Assembly (NCBI RefSeq): GCF_046237625.1
Contig: NZ_CP143545.1
Coordinates: forward strand, 682,001-746,000
Source of the DNA: Paraperibacillus esterisolvens
Lineage (GTDB): Bacteria > Bacillota > Bacilli > Bacillales > DSM-1321
Reading direction: 5' to 3'
DNA: 64,000 bases
The notes under the pieces: model-generated
The model's database searches: none
What the model saw: only the letters and a program-made list of their open reading frames with translations
What the model was told of the DNA's origin: nothing
Shown: one piece after another, positions 42,728 through 50,714 of the stretch
How positions within the stretch are numbered: the first letter of the stretch is position 1
Layout: the number at the start of each line of letters is the position of its first letter
Made by a program: the position numbers and the translations under genes

Positions 42728-44410
42728 ATGTGTAACATTGATACACATTGGAACACGGAGGAAGGAATCCTGAATCTGGTTAAGAGACTGGTTGAGACCC
42801 CGAGCATTTCCGGATCAGTCCAGGAAAATGACATGGCTGATCTGATTGTAAAGATTACGAAAGAAATACCCTATTTCCAAAAGAATGAAGAATTAGTATA
42901 CAAGCAGGCCATTCAGAATGACTCGCTGAATAGGCATTCTGTTGCTGCTTTATATAGAGGAAACCGAAAATCGAGGAAAACGGTGGTTTTGCTCAGCCAC
43001 TACGATGTGGTAGGGGTAGAGGATTATGGATATCTGAAGCCGTACGCCTTCAATCCGGACGAGTATACGGCACTTCTTCATGCAGAGCCGCTTCCTGAGG
43101 ATGTGAAAGAAGACCTGGAATCAGGCGATTGGCTATTTGGACGGGGCATCATGGATATGAAGGCAGGACTTGCACTGCAGCTGGCCCTCTTATCCGAAAT
43201 TGCCGGTGATGAAGAGTTTGAAGGTAATATCCTGCTTCTTGCCACTCCGGATGAGGAAAGAAATTCGGAGGGGATGTTTGAAGGAATCAGGCTCCTGAGC
43301 CAGCTTAAGGAGCAATACGGTCTGGAGTACGAAGTCTGCATCTGCAGTGAACCGAGCTTTGCCGGCTATCCGGGTGACAGGACTAAATATGTCTACCTTG
43401 GTTCTGTAGGGAAGCTGCTGCCGCTCATCTACTGTAATGGAAGGGAAACGCATGTAGGGGAGCCGCTCGAAGGCGTCAATGCATCATGGATGGCAGCTTC
43501 CATGGCGAATAAGCTCGAGCTCTCCAGCTGTTTCAGGGATAAGGTGGGAGAGGAGCGGAATCCAAGGCCAACCTGCCTGAAGCTCGCAGATCTGAAGGAT
43601 GTTTACAATGTCCAGACGCCGACAGATGCCTATCTTTTATATAATATCCTCACACTGCAGCAAAGCCCGCAGGATGTACTGGAAAAACTGATCGGCCTTG
43701 CGAATGAGAGTGCAGCCGATATATTTGGAAGGACGGTACAGGCATATCTGGAGGATGGTCTGGAGTTCACCGATGAAACGGTCTCCCATCTGAAGCCAGA
43801 GGTCTACACGTACTCTGAGCTTTATACCCTTGGCAGCGATAGGCATGGTGAAGATTTTACAGGGGCCATGGAGAAGCTGGTCAACAAGCAGACTTCTGAA
43901 GAACTGGATTACCGGCAGCTCTCCGTGGAGATTGCCAGGGGAATCAGCAGCTTTTTTCAGGATCTGGCCCCTTTTTACCTGGTGATGTTCGCTCCCCCTT
44001 ATTACCCGCATGTACACTTGGACAGGGAGCGGCCTGAAGAGGAAAAGCTCTATGAAATGGCTGAAGAAATCAAGAATTACGCCAAATATACATTCGGCGA
44101 GGAAATACAGCTGAAGACATTCTTTGAAGGACTATCGGATGTGAGCTACTGCAGGCTGCTGGATGCGGAGGAAGTCATTCCTTCCCTTGAAAAGGAAATG
44201 CCGCTTTACGGAAAAGGCTATAATATTCCGCTGGATCTGATTCAGGACCTGAATATCCCCACCATTAATATAGGACCGTATGGCAAGGATGCCCATAAAC
44301 GGACGGAACGGCTGGAGCTTCCTTTTTCATTGACAGCTGCCCCGGCATTACTTAAATATGCGGTGCTTTCCGTACTGAAGGGAGGCGTCCTTCATGGAGA
44401 GCAGGCTTGA
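42728..44410 (+). CDS. rocB: RocB-like M20 family peptidase
   Basis: A 560-residue zinc-peptidase relative, the size of Bacillus RocB, which is in the arginine/ornithine catabolic regulon but of unknown reaction. M20 landmarks: LSHYDVVG (metal His, then Asp), GRGIMDMKAG (bridging Asp), and TPDEERNSEG (catalytic Glu pair). The ATG at 42728 follows AAAGGGGG. Its end overlaps the XRE/cupin regulator by 17 bp, so both are one operon. No rocA/rocD/rocF neighbours. Confidence 0.82.
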   Translation: MCNIDTHWNTEEGILNLVKRLVETPSISGSVQENDMADLIVKITKEIPYFQKNEELVYKQAIQNDSLNRHSVAALYRGNRKSRKTVVLLSHYDVVGVEDYGYLKPYAFNPDEYTALLHAEPLPEDVKEDLESGDWLFGRGIMDMKAGLALQLALLSEIAGDEEFEGNILLLATPDEERNSEGMFEGIRLLSQLKEQYGLEYEVCICSEPSFAGYPGDRTKYVYLGSVGKLLPLIYCNGRETHVGEPLEGVNASWMAASMANKLELSSCFRDKVGEERNPRPTCLKLADLKDVYNVQTPTDAYLLYNILTLQQSPQDVLEKLIGLANESAADIFGRTVQAYLEDGLEFTDETVSHLKPEVYTYSELYTLGSDRHGEDFTGAMEKLVNKQTSEELDYRQLSVEIARGISSFFQDLAPFYLVMFAPPYYPHVHLDRERPEEEKLYEMAEEIKNYAKYTFGEEIQLKTFFEGLSDVSYCRLLDAEEVIPSLEKEMPLYGKGYNIPLDLIQDLNIPTINIGPYGKDAHKRTERLELPFSLTAAPALLKYAVLSVLKGGVLHGEQA

Positions 44411-44969
44411 ACAGCCGGCGGAGCTCCCCAAGGAGCTGATCGGAAGCAGAATTCATTTTTATAGGAAGAAAAAGGGATATACAGCAGGGAAGCTTGCTGA
44501 TCTGACAGGGGTAAGCCAGAGCATGATTTCGCAGATTGAGAGGGGAATGGCGGCCCCTTCCCTTGATACGCTCTGGAAACTCAGCTTCTTTTTAGGGGTG
44601 GATGTGTTTTCCTTCTTTGAAGAGCAGGAACCTGATTCTGTGAAAATCATCCGGAGAAATGAACACAAAAAAATGGAAATGTCCCGTCCCCATGTCTGGT
44701 ATGAAATGCTTGCTCCCAATACCGGACGGAAATATAAATTCTTTAAGATGATCCTTGATGAAGCCCAGGAAGAAGATCAGCCTCAGATGCTCCATTCAGG
44801 AGAAGAAAGCGGCTATATCCTGGAAGGAATGGTGGAGGTCTCCGTCGGGGATGAAGTGTATGTGCTTTCGGAAGGAGACAGCATCACCTTTGACAGCAGC
44901 ATTCCCCACAGCTTCCGGAATATCGGGAGCGGCAGGGCGGCGGGGATCTGGGTGATGTCGCAGGAATAG
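44394..44969 (+). CDS. XRE-family regulator with C-terminal cupin domain
   Basis: A 191-residue regulator: helix-turn-helix at residues 15-70 (GKLADLTGVSQSMISQIERG) and a cupin sensor at about 105-190 (LHSGEESGYILEGMVEVSVGDEVYVLSEGD, then PHSFRN). Proteins of this design (PuuR-like) often control amino acid or polyamine breakdown and bind a small ligand in the cupin. It overlaps rocB, suggesting it controls that operon. A terminator follows. Confidence 0.88.
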   Translation: MESRLEQPAELPKELIGSRIHFYRKKKGYTAGKLADLTGVSQSMISQIERGMAAPSLDTLWKLSFFLGVDVFSFFEEQEPDSVKIIRRNEHKKMEMSRPHVWYEMLAPNTGRKYKFFKMILDEAQEEDQPQMLHSGEESGYILEGMVEVSVGDEVYVLSEGDSITFDSSIPHSFRNIGSGRAAGIWVMSQE

Positions 44970-44984
44970 AGTTTATCCAGGGAG

Positions 44985-45010
44985 AAAGGGCAGTTATGCC
45001 CTTTTTTTTA
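44985..45010 (+). terminator. Terminator after the XRE/cupin gene
   Basis: AAAGGGCA pairs with TGCCCTTT across TTA (GTTA loop), then more T. Confidence 0.85.
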
Positions 45011-45030
45011 ATATGCAGCGGAGGTATTCC

Positions 45031-45207
45031 ATGGCCAGGTATATCAGTATATTCTTGTTAGCTGTACTGGGCAGTATTATCTTATTCTTTCTGCTTGGCA
45101 CAATATTTTCAGGAAGAAATGGAACGGAAGGAGCTGTCTATACAATTAGGAGGGATTATGATCATTCTTATCTCGGCTATCTTTGTTCAAGGGTTTTACC
45201 TGATTGA
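45031..45207 (+). CDS. Small single-pass membrane protein
   Basis: Fifty-eight residues. One N-terminal transmembrane helix (YISIFLLAVLGSIILFFLLG) and a short polar tail. CGGAGG lies before the ATG at 45031. A second small ORF starts inside it in another frame, so the tail frame is not certain. Unknown family. Confidence 0.5.
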   Translation: MARYISIFLLAVLGSIILFFLLGTIFSGRNGTEGAVYTIRRDYDHSYLGYLCSRVLPD

Positions 45208-45226
45208 CCTCATAAAGAAAAAGTGA
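45158..45226 (+). CDS. Very small membrane peptide overlapping the previous ORF
   Basis: Twenty-two residues (MIILISAIFVQGFYLIDLIKKK), one hydrophobic helix with a tri-lysine end. TAGGAGGG stands 3 nt before the ATG, a strong site. It is followed at once by a terminator. The overlap out of frame with the preceding ORF resembles coupled small membrane peptides, but no family is known to me. Confidence 0.45.
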   Translation: MIILISAIFVQGFYLIDLIKKK

Positions 45227-45227
45227 G

Positions 45228-45258
45228 CAGAGCCTGTTTAGGGGGCTCTGTTCATTTT
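45228..45258 (+). terminator. Rho-independent terminator
   Basis: CAGAGCC pairs with GGCTCTG, followed by TTCATTTT. Confidence 0.75.
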
Positions 45259-45310
45259 CTTTCCGGACGGAATACGGAAAGTTTTGCAGGAAAAAAATTG
45301 AAAAACCAGA

Positions 45311-45342
45311 TTGACATCGCAGTGTACTACTTGTATAGTACA
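45311..45342 (+). promoter_or_regulatory. Sigma-A promoter overlapped by a perfect dyad operator
   Basis: TTGACA (45311-45316), 17-nt spacer, TATAGT (45334-45339). TGTACTA (45323-45329) and TAGTACA (45336-45342) are exact inverted copies six bases apart and cover the -10 box. The form suits a GntR/YtrA-type repressor, but none is encoded next to it. Confidence 0.75.
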
Positions 45343-45349
45343 TATATAA

Positions 45350-45377
45350 AGTGTATGACTTACATAATACATACACT
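45350..45377 (+). promoter_or_regulatory. Second dyad in the ABC transporter leader
   Basis: AGTGTATG (45350-45357) and CATACACT (45370-45377) are exact inverted repeats 12 nt apart, just upstream of the AAGGAG site. It could be a second operator or an RNA hairpin. Confidence 0.6.
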
Positions 45378-45396
45378 GTGAAGGAGAAGAAACGGT

Positions 45397-46089
45397 ATGA
45401 TCAAAATATCTAATTTAAGCCATGAATTCCGGGTTGGCAAAAAAGGCAGAGAAACCAGGATTGAGGTTCTGAAGGATGTTTCGCTTAACGTGGAGAAGGG
45501 AGAGATCCTCACGATTGCCGGCCGGAGCGGCTCGGGGAAATCGACCCTGCTGAATCTGATCAGCGGATTTATCAAGCCGCGCACAGGAGATATCTTCATC
45601 AATGGAACAAATGTGGGAGTCATGACAGAAGCGGAATCAGCAGCTTTCAGGATAAGGAATATCGGGGTGATCTTTCAAAACTTTCAGCTGATACCGAGTA
45701 TGACTGCTTATGATAATGTTGAGCTTCCCCTGATTTTAAAGGGAGTCTCTGAAGCAGAAAGGAAGATTAAGGCGTTAAACATGCTTTCGAGGATGGGGCT
45801 CACGGATTTCAGGGACCATTATCCGAGTGAATTATCAGGGGGACAGCAGCAGAGAGTCAGCATAGCAAGGGCACTGGTTGTGAATCCGCCGCTCATCCTT
45901 GCAGATGAACCGACCGGAAGCCTGGACAGTGAAACAGAGGACGAATTGCTTGGTATCATCAGGGAATTGAACGAAGAGCTGGGAATCACCTTTGTGATTA
46001 TCACACATGATGAAAAAGTCGCAAATATCGGTGACAGAATCATAATGCTTAAGGACGGCATGCTGTCCGGGGAAGAGGTTTTTGTATGA
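45397..46089 (+). CDS. MacB/LolD-type ABC transporter ATP-binding protein
   Basis: A 230-residue ATPase with Walker A GRSGSGKST near residue 46, signature LSGGQQQR near 148, Walker B ILADEPTGSLD and an H-loop ITHDEK. It belongs to the MacB/LolD group (Bacillus YvrO, YknY, BceA relatives). AAGGAG precedes the ATG. Its stop overlaps the permease start by 4 bp. Together they should form a mechanotransmitting exporter, for peptides, antibiotics or lipoproteins. Confidence 0.9.
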   Translation: MIKISNLSHEFRVGKKGRETRIEVLKDVSLNVEKGEILTIAGRSGSGKSTLLNLISGFIKPRTGDIFINGTNVGVMTEAESAAFRIRNIGVIFQNFQLIPSMTAYDNVELPLILKGVSEAERKIKALNMLSRMGLTDFRDHYPSELSGGQQQRVSIARALVVNPPLILADEPTGSLDSETEDELLGIIRELNEELGITFVIITHDEKVANIGDRIIMLKDGMLSGEEVFV

Positions 46090-47426
46090 GAATGAAGGAT
46101 CAGCTGCGTTTCGTCAGGCAGAATATGAAGAAAAATAAGACCAGGGTATATATGACAATCCTGGCGACTGCAATGGGCTGTGCATTCCTGATTGTGCTCA
46201 CATCCGTCGGTTTCGGTATCCACAAATCTATTGTCAAGGACATGACAGAACAGCGGGTTGTAACAGAGATAGAGGTGCAGAGCAAGGAGTCTTTAGAAGG
46301 GGAATTTGCAGGGCTTACAGATAAGGATATCGCCGTTTTTGAGAAGCTGGAGGATGTGAAGGCCGTGACAAGAAGACAGGCCCTGCAGCAGGGGCTGTTC
46401 AAGGCAGGGAAATATGAAATCACACCCCAGACATATGTTGCCCATATCCCATCAGAAATCAAAGCAGGATTTGAACTGTCAAAAGGAAGTCTTCCGAAGG
46501 CTGACAATGAGATAATTGTAGGCTATGACTTTGGAAAACAAATGGTTCAGGGAGGTGTGAAATCAGAAGAGCTGTATGACAAAAACGGGATTAAAGCTGA
46601 ATATCAATTCAAGGGAAATCTGGCGGGCAGGAAGATAGATCTGATTGTTTCCCAGTGGAAGGACGGCAGGGAGGTTAAAAAGACGTTTCCGCTTGTGATT
46701 GCCGGGGTAGCTGAAAAACCGGCCAAGAAGTGGATGACCGATTCAAAAGTCATGATTTCAGAAGTTATGCTTCGAAAAATCGAAGCCTTTACAGGAACAC
46801 CAAAAGGGATAAAGAGAGAGCCGGATGAAAAGGAAGTTCCCTTATCAGGGGAAATCAGTCCTTATGATGAAGTTCGGATATACGCCAAAAACCTTGAAGC
46901 GGTTGAAGGGATCAATGATCATTTGAAAAAGGAGAATTACCTGACGTATTCAGTTGTAGATGAAATGAAGCAGATTAATATGGTTTTCCTTATTGTCAAG
47001 GCCGGTCTTATCATTATCGGGACAATCGCCATCCTGATTGCTTCTATAGGGATTTATAACACCATGACCATGGCCGTTACAGAGCGTGCAGCCGATATCG
47101 GCATCATGAAGGCTATTGGGGCAAGTCCAAAAACGATAAAAAGCATCTTCCTGCTCGAAAGCAGTTATATAGGCATATGGGGTGCATTGATCGGGACGGC
47201 TGCTGCCTTTTTGGTCAGTCTGGCTGTAAACGCCGGCATTCCTCTCATCATCAGGCAATTTTTTAATGAGGAACCTCCGGAAGGGCTCATGTTCAGCTAC
47301 ATACCGCTGTCGCTTCCGCTCATCTGTGTAATCATATGCTGTGCAGTTACGGTTATATCCGGTCACCGGCCAGCTAAAAGGGCAACAAATGTAGATGTGC
47401 TGAGTGCGCTGAGGCGGGAAATTTGA
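46086..47426 (+). CDS. MacB/FtsX-type ABC transporter permease
   Basis: A 446-residue permease with the MacB layout: one N-terminal helix (TRVYMTILATAMGCAFLIVL), a large extracytoplasmic domain (residues 50-295), and three C-terminal helices (VKAGLIIIGTIAILIASIGIYNTM, a middle helix near 360, and LPLICVIICCAVTVISG). Overlaps the ATPase gene. Similar to Bacillus YvrN. The substrate cannot be told from the sequence. Confidence 0.88.
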   Translation: MRMKDQLRFVRQNMKKNKTRVYMTILATAMGCAFLIVLTSVGFGIHKSIVKDMTEQRVVTEIEVQSKESLEGEFAGLTDKDIAVFEKLEDVKAVTRRQALQQGLFKAGKYEITPQTYVAHIPSEIKAGFELSKGSLPKADNEIIVGYDFGKQMVQGGVKSEELYDKNGIKAEYQFKGNLAGRKIDLIVSQWKDGREVKKTFPLVIAGVAEKPAKKWMTDSKVMISEVMLRKIEAFTGTPKGIKREPDEKEVPLSGEISPYDEVRIYAKNLEAVEGINDHLKKENYLTYSVVDEMKQINMVFLIVKAGLIIIGTIAILIASIGIYNTMTMAVTERAADIGIMKAIGASPKTIKSIFLLESSYIGIWGALIGTAAAFLVSLAVNAGIPLIIRQFFNEEPPEGLMFSYIPLSLPLICVIICCAVTVISGHRPAKRATNVDVLSALRREI

Positions 47427-47436
47427 TGGCAATATG

Positions 47437-47460
47437 AAAAGGGGAGGCTGACCCTCCCCG
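47437..47460 (-). terminator. Terminator for the small basic-protein gene
   Basis: GGGGAGG pairs with CCTCCCC; on the minus strand TTTTC follows the stem. Confidence 0.75.
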
Positions 47461-47476
47461 AACGATCTGATTAGTG

Positions 47477-47635
47477 TTATCTGTCTAAATTCACCCGATT
47501 TTTAACTGCCTCCAGGGAGACGATTTTGGAAACGTCCGGATCCCCGGAATGATCCTTCGCCTCTGCCTGGGCATGCTCGGGAAAGTTGCCGGGATGTCCT
47601 TTTCTTTTGTGATTGAATGATTTGCCTCGTGCCAC
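47477..47635 (-). CDS. Small basic protein of unknown function
   Basis: Fifty-two residues from a GTG at 47635, starting MARGKSFNHKRKGHPGNFPEH, polar and without a membrane segment. AAAGGAGGA lies 6 nt upstream and a terminator follows the stop. Similar short MARGKSFNHK proteins are, to my memory, present in other Bacilli as hypothetical proteins. A DNA-binding or spore role is only a guess from its basic character. Confidence 0.65.
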   Translation of the reverse strand: MARGKSFNHKRKGHPGNFPEHAQAEAKDHSGDPDVSKIVSLEAVKNRVNLDR

Positions 47636-47718
47636 TGACTGTTCCTCCTTTTTATGGACTATCCAAAGTTTGCTCAGGAATTCGTTCGTCTACAAGCGGG
47701 AATATGTGGACAGGGGCA

Positions 47719-47745
47719 CAAAAAAACAGACGGGCGGACCGTCTG
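47719..47745 (-). terminator. Terminator for the NlpC/P60 gene
   Basis: CAGACGG pairs with CCGTCTG (minus strand) and is followed by seven T. Confidence 0.85.
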
Positions 47746-47749
47746 CTGG

Positions 47750-48199
47750 TTATAAATATCTCTTGGCGCCCAAATATTTGGGCTGCCAGTATACGTTATT
47801 CATGGAGTCGATTTTTACGCCGCTTGAGGAAGCGTGGATGAATTGATTGGAACCAACATAAATGCCTACATGTGAGGCACCTCTTTTATATGTACTGAAA
47901 AATACGAGGTCTCCCTTTTTCAAGGCTGCCTTTTTGACTGACTTGCCGTTTGAATACATGGCAGAAGCTGTGCGTGCAAGTTCTTTCTTTACACTTTTCT
48001 TAAACGTATAGCCGACAAAGCCGGAACAGTCGAACCCGTTCGGAGTTGTGCCGCCGTATTTATATTTTGTTCCTATGTATTTCTTTCCTGTGTTAATCAC
48101 TGTATCGGCTGAGCTGGCTGCCTGTGCATCCGGTGCTGGCGTCCAAATGGCTATAAGGATGCTGAGGATCAGCAGGGGCAAAATAACGGCTTTCTTCAC
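47750..48199 (-). CDS. Secreted NlpC/P60 endopeptidase (C40)
   Basis: A 149-residue exported wall hydrolase. Signal peptide (MKKAVILPLLILSILIAIW, cleavage after AQA), then a complete NlpC/P60 domain with catalytic Cys in FDCSGFVGY, His in ASHVGIYVG and the third residue in FIHASS. It has no SH3 or LysM wall-binding domain, so it is a minimal D,L-endopeptidase. A perfect WalR box lies 100 bp upstream, fitting control by the wall-stress regulator. Confidence 0.9.
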   Translation of the reverse strand: MKKAVILPLLILSILIAIWTPAPDAQAASSADTVINTGKKYIGTKYKYGGTTPNGFDCSGFVGYTFKKSVKKELARTASAMYSNGKSVKKAALKKGDLVFFSTYKRGASHVGIYVGSNQFIHASSSGVKIDSMNNVYWQPKYLGAKRYL

Positions 48200-48300
48200 T
48201 TTAAAACCTCCGGCTCATGAAATATTTGCTGAGTTTTCCTAACTAAATATAATATAACAAAAAGTTTTCAGAAAATTAGTTACAAAAAAGTGTAAGTTTC

Positions 48301-48317
48301 GTTACAATAATATTACA
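48301..48317 (-). promoter_or_regulatory. WalR (YycF) binding site
   Basis: On the minus strand TGTAAT-ATTAT-TGTAAC exactly fits the WalR consensus TGTWAH-N5-TGTWAH. It is about 100 bp before the NlpC/P60 gene. A further TGTAAC lies 30 bp closer to the gene. The rest of 48200-48528 shows no gene. Confidence 0.7.
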
Positions 48318-48528
48318 AAAGATGACAATATACGCATTTATTTCTTTTGTTTTACAGCAAAAAGGAATATTTGTGACCAAAACAGACAGATTTTAGCGAA
48401 AACGCGCAGGAAGTAATCCGTGAATTTTTCCCAAATAGTCAAGGGTTTAAGAAAATCAAAAACCGGGTAATAACAAATCCTTAAAGTGTTGCTGATAACA
48501 TTTGTCATCTGAAAAGGAGACTGAAAGA

Positions 48529-48909
48529 ATGGATATCGCCCACCTGATAGCAGAGGATAAAATAAAAAGGTCGATTGAAGAAGGAGAGTTCAATAATCTT
48601 CCAGGTTACGGCCAGCCCCTCATCCTGAAGGATGACTCAGCTATCCCGGAGAGCCTGCGGATGGCCTATAAGTTGATGGAAAATGCCGGTATGCTGCAGC
48701 AGCAGGAAGACAGACTGAGAAAAGAACTCATCGGGCTTGAGGATTTATTATCGGCCTGTAAGGATGAAGGAGAGAGGGAAGGTCTGCAGCGGCAGCTGAA
48801 TGAAAAGCTCCTGCAATTCGGGAAGACTATGCAAAAGCGGGGCACTGGTGCCTCCAGCGGGTTCAAGCAATACTCCAGTAAGGTGTATGATAAATTGGCA
48901 GGGAAATAA
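48529..48909 (+). CDS. DUF1992 (DnaJ-homologue C28-like) protein
   Basis: A 126-residue protein with the DUF1992 signature: AEDKIKRSIEEGEFNNLPGYGQPLILKDD near the N-terminus and a helical, charged remainder. Cytoplasmic, unknown function. AAAGGAG precedes the ATG at 48529. A weak terminator follows. Confidence 0.85.
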   Translation: MDIAHLIAEDKIKRSIEEGEFNNLPGYGQPLILKDDSAIPESLRMAYKLMENAGMLQQQEDRLRKELIGLEDLLSACKDEGEREGLQRQLNEKLLQFGKTMQKRGTGASSGFKQYSSKVYDKLAGK

Positions 48910-48941
48910 CGGCTGCTCTCAAGATGAGGGCGGTTTTTTTG
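48907..48941 (+). terminator. Weak terminator
   Basis: CTCTCA with TGAGGG and flanking G/C pairs, followed by seven T. Confidence 0.55.
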
Positions 48942-48970
48942 TGCTCTATTTAAAAAATCGTGAAAAGCAC

Positions 48971-48997
48971 TTACGAATTTAGGGTTTTATCCGATAT
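48971..48997 (+). promoter_or_regulatory. Sigma-D-like promoter of motAB
   Basis: TCCGATAT (48990-48997) differs by one base from the sigma-D -10 GCCGATAT. The -35 is poor (TTAC at 48971 in place of TAAA). motAB of B. subtilis is sigma-D dependent. Confidence 0.5.
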
Positions 48998-49041
48998 AAA
49001 AGTATGAATGAAATTCGACTTATTAAAGACAGGTGGAACGT

Positions 49042-49833
49042 ATGGATAAAACTTCGATTATAGGAATGGTCCTTGCTGTAATTGCTATAGGGGTAGGAAT
49101 GGTCATGAAGGGAGTCAGCCCGGTTGCCCTTGCAAACCCTGCGGCCATCCTAATCATTGTACTCGGCACAATAGCTGCGGTAGTGGTAGCTTTTCCGACA
49201 AATGAAATCAAAAAGGTGCCAAAGCTTTTTAAAATTCTATTCAAGGAGCAGAAGCTGATCAGTGCAGAAGCAGTCATTAAAACATTCTCTGAATGGGCAC
49301 TGGTCGCCAGGAAGGAAGGACTTCTCGCTCTCGAGACGATATCAGAAGAAATTGAGGAGCCGTTCTTGCGTAATGGCATTAACCTGGCTGTAGAAGGCCA
49401 GAGTGCGGATTATATCAGGGATATCCTTACAGAGGAAATCGATGCAATGGAAGAGAGGCATCAAGGGGGTGCTGCGATCTTTACACAGGCAGGTACCTAT
49501 GCACCGACCCTCGGAGTGCTCGGGGCGGTTGTCGGTTTGATAGCGGCACTTAGCAATATGGGGGATACCGAAGCTTTGGGGCATGCCATCAGTGCTGCCT
49601 TTGTGGCCACATTGATGGGAATATTCACAGGGTATATGCTGTGGCATCCGTTTGCAAATAAGCTTAAAAGAAAGTCCAAGGAAGAAATTAGAATCAAGCA
49701 GATGATGATAGAAGGCATTCTTTCTATTATTGAAGGGGAAGCCCCGCGGACCATTGAACAAAAGCTGACTTCTTACCTGCCGGCAAGCGACAGGAAGAAA
49801 TGGCTTGAAGGTGAAGTGAAACAGGATGAGTAA
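49042..49833 (+). CDS. motA: Flagellar motor stator protein MotA
   Basis: Proton-channel stator subunit with 263 residues and four transmembrane helices. The sequence follows B. subtilis MotA closely (MDKTSIIGMVLAVIAIGVGMV, then GAAIFTQAGTYAPTLGVLGAVVGLIAAL and AFVATLMGIFTGYMLWHPFANKLKRKSKEE). The first cytoplasmic loop holds the charged residues that meet FliG. ATG at 49042 after AGGTGG. It overlaps motB by 8 bp. Confidence 0.96.
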   Translation: MDKTSIIGMVLAVIAIGVGMVMKGVSPVALANPAAILIIVLGTIAAVVVAFPTNEIKKVPKLFKILFKEQKLISAEAVIKTFSEWALVARKEGLLALETISEEIEEPFLRNGINLAVEGQSADYIRDILTEEIDAMEERHQGGAAIFTQAGTYAPTLGVLGAVVGLIAALSNMGDTEALGHAISAAFVATLMGIFTGYMLWHPFANKLKRKSKEEIRIKQMMIEGILSIIEGEAPRTIEQKLTSYLPASDRKKWLEGEVKQDE

Positions 49834-50611
49834 GAGAAGGAAAAAGCATCATCATGAAGATCATGTAGATGAAAGCTGGCTGATACCTTATGCAGACCTG
49901 CTGACCCTTCTTTTAGCCCTGTTTATCGTGTTATTTGCCATGAGTTCAGTGGATGCCAAGAAATTCCAGCTGGTATCACAGGCTTTCAATGAGGTTTTTA
50001 CTGGAGGTACAGGAGTGCTTGATTACCCAAGCCCCGCTGAAACGGAGATACCTGAAAAGCTGGATAAAGAAGAAAAAAAAGCAATCAATGGCAATGAACA
50101 GAAAAAAGACGGCCTCTCAACCAGAGACCAAAAGGAATTGGCTGAGGTTCAGCAAAGGGTCAATACGTATATTAAGAACAACAAGCTGAGCGGCAGGCTT
50201 GGAACCAAGCTGACGGATGAAGGACTTCTGGTCACGATCAGTGACAAAGTGCTGTTTGGATCAGGACTTGCCGAGATCCGAGGATCAGACAGGGACCTTG
50301 CCAAGGAAATTTCCAGTCTGCTGGTGATGAATCCTCCGAGGAGCATTGTAATCAGCGGCCATACAGATAATAATCCCATCAGCACCTCAGAGTTTGAATC
50401 CAATTGGGATTTAAGTGTCATGCGCGCGGTTAATTTCATGAAGCTTCTCCTTGAAAATAAAAAATTGAAGCCGCAAGCCTTCAGCGCAAAAGGATATGGA
50501 GAATTCAAACCGGTTGCCTCCAACAGTACATATGAAGGAAGAGCAAAAAACCGGAGAGTGGAAATTCTCATCATGCCCCGCGAACAAAGCAATAGCTTGA
50601 ACAGACCATAA
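49826..50611 (+). CDS. motB: Flagellar motor stator protein MotB
   Basis: A 261-residue stator partner of MotA. The single transmembrane helix (residues 19-38) carries the proton-carrying Asp in PYADLLTLLLALF. An OmpA-like peptidoglycan-binding domain ends the protein (SGHTDNNPISTSEFESNWDLS). The Ala-Asp context is that of proton-driven MotB rather than sodium MotS. A strong terminator follows. Confidence 0.95.
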   Translation: MSKRRKKHHHEDHVDESWLIPYADLLTLLLALFIVLFAMSSVDAKKFQLVSQAFNEVFTGGTGVLDYPSPAETEIPEKLDKEEKKAINGNEQKKDGLSTRDQKELAEVQQRVNTYIKNNKLSGRLGTKLTDEGLLVTISDKVLFGSGLAEIRGSDRDLAKEISSLLVMNPPRSIVISGHTDNNPISTSEFESNWDLSVMRAVNFMKLLLENKKLKPQAFSAKGYGEFKPVASNSTYEGRAKNRRVEILIMPREQSNSLNRP

Positions 50612-50622
50612 GCAATCACTTA

Positions 50623-50656
50623 CCCTGGCCTAAAGGAGGCCAGGGTTTCTTTTGGT
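50623..50656 (+). terminator. Terminator after motB
   Basis: CCCTGGCC pairs with GGCCAGGG, followed by TTTCTTTT. Confidence 0.9.
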
Positions 50657-50714
50657 CAAAAAGCGGGAAACAATTTGGGAAATGGGGCCAGTCCCCCTGA
50701 CTAGGAGATGCGAT

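Noticed and set aside
49042..50611. Whether motAB is instead the sodium stator motPS
   Set aside because: The first residues and the MotB helix with PYADLLTLLLALF follow MotA/MotB, and there is no ccpA gene upstream as for motPS.
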